Both the position numbers and the translations under genes were made by a program. The notes beneath the pieces were generated by a model. It saw nothing but the letters and a program-made list of their open reading frames with translations. It was not told the origin of the DNA and ran no database searches. A stretch of DNA of 9,169 bases from Lactobacillus sp. (GTDB lineage: Bacteria > Bacillota > Bacilli > Lactobacillales > Lactobacillaceae): positions 1 through 9,169 of the forward strand of contig DMZB01000052.1 in NCBI GenBank assembly GCA_003482405.1. Direction: 5' to 3'. Below, piece after piece: positions 5,524-9,169 of this stretch (position 1 is the first letter of the stretch; the number at the start of each line of letters is the position of its first letter).

Positions 5524-6099
5524 ATGACAAAAATCAATTCTCTCTGTGTATTCTGTGGTTCACTGCCTGGCAATCATCCCGAATATTCGGTGCAGGCTGC
5601 CCTGCTAGGTGCGTATTTGGCCGATCAACACATCCGCCTTATTTATGGTGGTTCTTCCGACGGTCTAATGGGTACCGTCGCTAATGCGACCATTGACGCT
5701 GGCGGTCAAGTTACCGGTATTATGCCCCGCTTTCTGAAACAGATTAGCACCGAGAGCAATAATTTAACCGACCTTGTTGAAGTGAGCACCATGGACGAGC
5801 GCAAAGAGAAAATGTCGGAACTATCCGATGCCTTTATTGTCCTTCCAGGCGGATTTGGCACTTTTGAAGAGCTTGGCACAATGTTGTCTTGGAGCAAAAT
5901 TGACATTCACACCAAACCAATCGCCCTTTTCAACATTGATCACTTCTATGATTCTCTGTGGCAGTGGTTTGTCGATGCCGCTGAATCTGAATTTTTGCCG
6001 TTGAGTGACTTAAAGTTGATGGTCAACGCTAGTTCGATTGAGCAGATATTTGAATACTTTTCTACGTTTAAACATGTGACGGAAATGCCGCACGCCTAA
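5524..6099 (+). CDS. LOG-family nucleoside 5'-monophosphate phosphoribohydrolase
   Basis: This 191-residue protein is a Rossmann-fold member of the LOG (Lonely Guy, TIGR00730) family. These enzymes cleave the N-glycosidic bond of nucleoside 5'-monophosphates, such as AMP or cytokinin ribotides, releasing the base and ribose 5-phosphate. Visible signatures are VFCGS at residues 9-13, YGGSSDGLMG at 41-50, the MDERK catalytic segment at 90-94 and PGGFGTFEE at 108-116, where the Arg/Lys and Glu residues act in catalysis. The length is normal for the family. The ATG at 5524 has GGAGG (5512-5516) seven bases upstream. No clear promoter lies between this gene and the lipoprotein gene, so it may be read from that promoter through the intervening hairpin. 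The physiological substrate in this organism is not shown by the sequence. Confidence 0.9.
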   Translation: MTKINSLCVFCGSLPGNHPEYSVQAALLGAYLADQHIRLIYGGSSDGLMGTVANATIDAGGQVTGIMPRFLKQISTESNNLTDLVEVSTMDERKEKMSELSDAFIVLPGGFGTFEELGTMLSWSKIDIHTKPIALFNIDHFYDSLWQWFVDAAESEFLPLSDLKLMVNASSIEQIFEYFSTFKHVTEMPHA

Positions 6100-6154
6100 T
6101 AAAATCCAAGATTTCAAATCAAGTGCCAATAGTGTCTGTGACTATAACGATAAC

Positions 6155-7498
6155 TTAATGTTTTACACCTTCATATTCTTTCAAACTTTCACCATACATG
6201 ACATTATTGGTCATAATAGCATTGGGCGCGACACCCAAGATGTATTTGGTAACACCATTGTTAAAGAGTGCTTCCGTTTCATCAGTTCCTTCTAGTCTAT
6301 TTATTTCCGGATGTAAATCATCTATCTCAACATTATGAATTTTGCCCGTTTCAAGACGTTGTGACAAACTTAAATAATCAGCCAAATCAAACGAAAACCA
6401 TGCCGAATCGCCTAGCACATAAAGCCGCCCCTCTTGATTATTATAAGATAAACACTGAATGTTTGTCGTGTCATGCCCATTCTTGTCTACAAATAAGTTA
6501 CTAAAAACAATTGGCATAACCTGTAGAGTTAATTTATCGTTCACAATGTGAAGTTGGTAAAGTGTCCTCTCCGTTACATGACCCTTTGTAACACCATTAT
6601 GAATGTAGATGCTTCCATTGTCATCACAGGCCATTTGAGCACTTTCACTGAATTTAATAGCAAGGTCATTTAACGAATAATCATTTATTATTGATAGATT
6701 GTCTGGGCTATAACCAACAATGTGATTGGCCACATCGCCCACCTGAAGCACCAGTATTTGATTATGCTTTTTATCGTAGGCCATTCCTTGACCGTGACCA
6801 AAGTCCGCATCAAAATGGCTGAAAATAATATTTCCTTGCTTGAGTGCTTCATCCAATGGTGTTATAGCTAATTTCGTCATATGATTCGGCACATCTGTGA
6901 TTCCCATAACAGTTTCTATATGCTCCACCACATTTTGTTGGTATTTCACTGTTGTCGGAAGCCGATTCCATTGAGATTTAATAATTGTATACGTCTTATC
7001 AGCCAAGTAATGATAATATTGGGATTCCCGTAAAAGGTTTTGATTGCCCATGGACATTAAGTATTTGACTAAATATGCATTCAATCGAATCACATAACCA
7101 GAATCTGCTTTCCCAAACTGTTTCTTTGTTGCCGTCAAAAAGAGATTCGAGTTCTTATCAAATTGTGCAGATTGATACGCATCTACTATTGGAAATCTAT
7201 CACCATTTCTAGCGGTTAACCAATTTAATGATGAATCGAGCATCGGCGTTGGCATTAATAATGCTGTGTGGTATTCATCGCCTAATTGGCTCCCCACGAC
7301 TACTTTATGTGTGTAATCCGAGGCTAACTGATGGCCTTTCGTGTTTGTATCTGGCGATGCAAAAAGATTCCACAACTGAGCAGGCTGCCCATCTTGTTCA
7401 TCATCATGCAACAAATTACTCGGCGTTCCTGTAATCCCGTTTAAGGCAGCCGTGGCATCAACTTCGACACTCTTGAAAACATCATCATTATTGCTCAT
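6155..7498 (-). CDS. Uncharacterised 447-residue protein, possible beta-propeller
   Basis: I do not recognise this protein. It has no signal peptide and no membrane segment, so as read it is cytoplasmic or exported by a non-classical route. The first 60 residues are polar and probably disordered. The C-terminal half contains three blade-like segments, each a small-residue/hydrophobic strand, a turn with Asp or Asn, and a hydrophobic strand: HGQGMAYDKKHNQILVL (235-251), QMACDDNGSIYIHNG (288-302) and CLSYNNQEGRLYVLG (349-363). This suggests a beta-propeller. The overall form faintly recalls helveticin-J-type proteins, but I cannot establish that. The ATG (7496-7498) has AAAGGTGA seven bases upstream, a good ribosome binding site. 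Poor promoter candidates (TATAAG 7541-7546 or TACTAT 7544-7549, minus strand) precede it. The gene is visibly more AT-rich than nrdE, hinting at separate origin. It converges with the LOG gene across 55 bp, with no clear terminator between them. Confidence 0.8.
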   Translation of the reverse strand: MSNNDDVFKSVEVDATAALNGITGTPSNLLHDDEQDGQPAQLWNLFASPDTNTKGHQLASDYTHKVVVGSQLGDEYHTALLMPTPMLDSSLNWLTARNGDRFPIVDAYQSAQFDKNSNLFLTATKKQFGKADSGYVIRLNAYLVKYLMSMGNQNLLRESQYYHYLADKTYTIIKSQWNRLPTTVKYQQNVVEHIETVMGITDVPNHMTKLAITPLDEALKQGNIIFSHFDADFGHGQGMAYDKKHNQILVLQVGDVANHIVGYSPDNLSIINDYSLNDLAIKFSESAQMACDDNGSIYIHNGVTKGHVTERTLYQLHIVNDKLTLQVMPIVFSNLFVDKNGHDTTNIQCLSYNNQEGRLYVLGDSAWFSFDLADYLSLSQRLETGKIHNVEIDDLHPEINRLEGTDETEALFNNGVTKYILGVAPNAIMTNNVMYGESLKEYEGVKH

Positions 7499-7583
7499 CT
7501 TTGTTTCACCTTTCCTTGTGAAATAATTGAATTGAAACCACTTATAGTATTAATTAAAACTACCTTCATAAGATGTTCATCCA

Positions 7584-7619
7584 GCAAAAAGACCGATTAT
7601 AATGAATCGGCCTTTTTGC
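7584..7619 (-). terminator. Intrinsic terminator after mprF (potentially bidirectional)
   Basis: GCAAAAAG (7584-7591) pairs with CTTTTTGC (7612-7619). CCGATT (7593-7598) pairs with AATCGG (7605-7610). One mismatch lies between them, and the loop is 6 bases. A GC-containing upper stem flanked by A and T runs is the form of a two-way terminator. It lies 14 bases past the mprF stop and separates mprF from the 447-residue gene on the same strand. Confidence 0.8.
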
Positions 7620-7633
7620 ACATAACACCCACT

Positions 7634-9169
7634 TTAGTTTTTAGAATGTACAATCAGCAACCGTTTGTCTTTCTTACTTGTGGCTCTCTTAGCGTTGACA
7701 ACCATCGTAATCTGCAACATCGTAAAGATCAGCGAGTTGCGACGACGATAAGCAATGTATTTTGCATGCCAGCTATTAACGTACTTTTCTTTGTAGTTAC
7801 GCAAACCCTGAAAGCCATAAAAACGATAACCATACTCGTAAATCAGGTGTGCAATCCGTTCTTCAATAAAACTAAATCGCGAAACACCGACATTGGATAA
7901 TGGAGCCATCCCCATGTTAAAGTCCTCAAAACCAGCTTCAGCATTATGTTGTAGTAGATGAATAAACATAACATCCATTGTCCCCGACGGCGCGTTCTTT
8001 CCATAACGCATCAAATCAATGGATGAAATCGACGAATGAGTCGGCATATTGGTTGTAAATGCGAGAATGTGCCCTTCTGCTGAGCGCATGACATAAATAG
8101 ACGCTTGATCTAAATAATAATCATCAAAAAAGCCTAATGAAAATCCACTTTCGTTTTGACCATCCAGCCACTCTTCAGAAATCGAACGCAACTCTTTTAA
8201 CGTACTTTCATCAAATGGTGGTTTCAACTCCTCAAATGTGATGCCAACACGATCAAATTTACTCATCAAGTTTCTGTCAGACTTACGTTTCTTACCTTCC
8301 ATGCTAAAAGATGGCAAGTTAACAAATCCTTCTTCACCGAACTTGAAAAAGTCATAGCCCTTTTCATGTAAACTCATCGTCAGGTCTTCATCAATTTCGT
8401 AGAACACGATGGAGTAACCTTCTTTGTCAGCTACGTCCATAAAATCATCGACGGCGGCGTCACGATACTGTTGATCCCCAACTGGCTCGCCCATTACAAT
8501 CAAACGATCAGCTTTTTTTTGGTACATAAAAAACATTTTGTCTTCACCATCAACAGTATAAAAATACAGCAGTTTATCCCGAAGATAGGCCAGATGACTT
8601 ACTTCATTACCACCATATGTGTCAATCACGTGTGTCACACGTTTTTCATCAAACGGGACCTTAAAAATTGAAGATTTTCCGTTATGCATGTACCAGTACA
8701 CAATGCCTAACGCCACAAGCGCAATTGCAATTGCAATAAGTCCGCTCAACCAGACACGTTCTGTTGGAAACAAAGCAGCACGCGGAACGTGGTGCATGCG
8801 TTGATAATTTGGTGTGTTGTAGATTCCGACAATGATATACGTGACGAAAATACCAACGAAACTAACACCGTCAAACAGTATTGATCCCCATGAGTATTCA
8901 AAATGCTCACGGTAAAATTCTTTATGGGATAACCACAACGAAGCAAGCACAATTAACAGAAAGATACTCATCTTGACAGATGGATCCTTCCACATCGTAT
9001 TCAATGTGGCCATAATCAAAACAATTGTGGTCGGCCAAAATGCACGTTTGACCCGCGAATTGACGCCACGTGCTAAACCAATCAGTAGGAACCCCATAAT
9101 GATATTCGTCGCCTGACTGGCGAAGTACACGACATAACCATACAACGCACCGTATGCTTTGTTGTACTC
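7634..9169 (-). CDS. mprF: Phosphatidylglycerol lysyltransferase (aminoacyl-PG synthase/flippase), C-terminal part
   Basis: The last 511 residues are visible, and the reading frame stays open to the right edge, so the gene starts beyond the window; full MprF proteins are about 840-870 residues. MprF transfers lysine (in some species alanine) from aminoacyl-tRNA to phosphatidylglycerol and flips the product outward. This lowers surface negative charge and gives resistance to cationic peptides. The fragment has about five hydrophobic membrane segments (roughly visible residues 12-35, 43-59, 66-81, 95-117 and 139-161), followed by the cytoplasmic synthase domain (DUF2156). Typical signatures are RNLMSKFDR, SEEWLDG, SIDLMRYG with PSGTMD, DFNMGMAPLSNVG, and the C-terminal GFQGLRNYKEKYVNSWHAKY. 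The apparent TTG start at 9143-9145 is internal. A terminator follows at 7584-7619. The amino acid specificity cannot be read from the sequence. Confidence 0.93.
   Translation of the reverse strand, partial: EYNKAYGALYGYVVYFASQATNIIMGFLLIGLARGVNSRVKRAFWPTTIVLIMATLNTMWKDPSVKMSIFLLIVLASLWLSHKEFYREHFEYSWGSILFDGVSFVGIFVTYIIVGIYNTPNYQRMHHVPRAALFPTERVWLSGLIAIAIALVALGIVYWYMHNGKSSIFKVPFDEKRVTHVIDTYGGNEVSHLAYLRDKLLYFYTVDGEDKMFFMYQKKADRLIVMGEPVGDQQYRDAAVDDFMDVADKEGYSIVFYEIDEDLTMSLHEKGYDFFKFGEEGFVNLPSFSMEGKKRKSDRNLMSKFDRVGITFEELKPPFDESTLKELRSISEEWLDGQNESGFSLGFFDDYYLDQASIYVMRSAEGHILAFTTNMPTHSSISSIDLMRYGKNAPSGTMDVMFIHLLQHNAEAGFEDFNMGMAPLSNVGVSRFSFIEERIAHLIYEYGYRFYGFQGLRNYKEKYVNSWHAKYIAYRRRNSLIFTMLQITMVVNAKRATSKKDKRLLIVHSKN

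Noticed and set aside
6100..6154. Possible terminator between the convergent LOG and 447-residue genes
   Set aside because: Only a 5-bp stem (ATAGT with ACTAT, about 6130-6146) and a short GATTTCAAATC palindrome are present, with no suitable T run.
7532..7900. Plus-strand open frame of 122 codons
   Set aside because: It runs through a terminator and antisense to the well-supported mprF coding region; no ribosome binding site or protein features support it.

Overview
The window looks like a chromosomal segment from a low-to-moderate G+C Gram-positive bacterium, most likely in the lactic acid bacteria (Lactobacillaceae or a close relative). The evidence is a class Ib ribonucleotide reductase set arranged nrdH-nrdE-nrdF, an MprF-type aminoacyl-phosphatidylglycerol synthase, an Ala/Ser/Gln-rich lipoprotein, strong AGGAGG-type ribosome binding sites, and a YbxB-like methyltransferase followed by a probable tadA start. 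The species cannot be fixed from sequence reading alone.

Layout. Positions 1-676 (minus strand) hold the first codons of a probable tRNA adenosine deaminase gene (tadA) and, overlapping it upstream, an RsmC/YbxB-like methyltransferase gene. The methyltransferase gene carries an apparent one-base deletion near 210-212 that truncates it from about 205 to 158 residues. A divergent intergenic region (677-907) carries two NrdR-box-like operators 32 bp apart and the nrdH promoter. Positions 908-4621 (plus strand) encode the class Ib ribonucleotide reductase: the NrdH redoxin, the NrdE catalytic subunit and the NrdF radical subunit. A strong hairpin with a U-tract separates nrdH from nrdE. A 255-bp, highly palindromic gap with a separate promoter separates nrdE from nrdF. 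A strong intrinsic terminator ends nrdF.

Positions 4690-6099 (plus) contain a lipoprotein with a low-complexity, octad-like Ala/Ser/Gln repeat tract. It is followed by a long perfect-type hairpin that abuts the ribosome binding site of a LOG-family nucleotide phosphoribohydrolase. The last third (6155-9169) is on the minus strand: an uncharacterised 447-residue, visibly AT-rich gene, a bidirectional-looking terminator, and the C-terminal 511 residues of mprF, whose start lies beyond the window.

How the genes fit together. NrdH reduces NrdE, and NrdF supplies the radical for ribonucleotide reduction; the set is probably controlled by NrdR when dNTPs are plentiful. nrdI, the flavodoxin partner of class Ib enzymes, is not in the window. 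The LOG protein acts in purine nucleotide turnover or clean-up. MprF modifies membrane lipids against cationic peptides. No complete new multi-gene system is evident. The least explained items are the 447-residue gene, the structured nrdE-nrdF spacer, the hairpin on the LOG ribosome binding site, and the broken methyltransferase.
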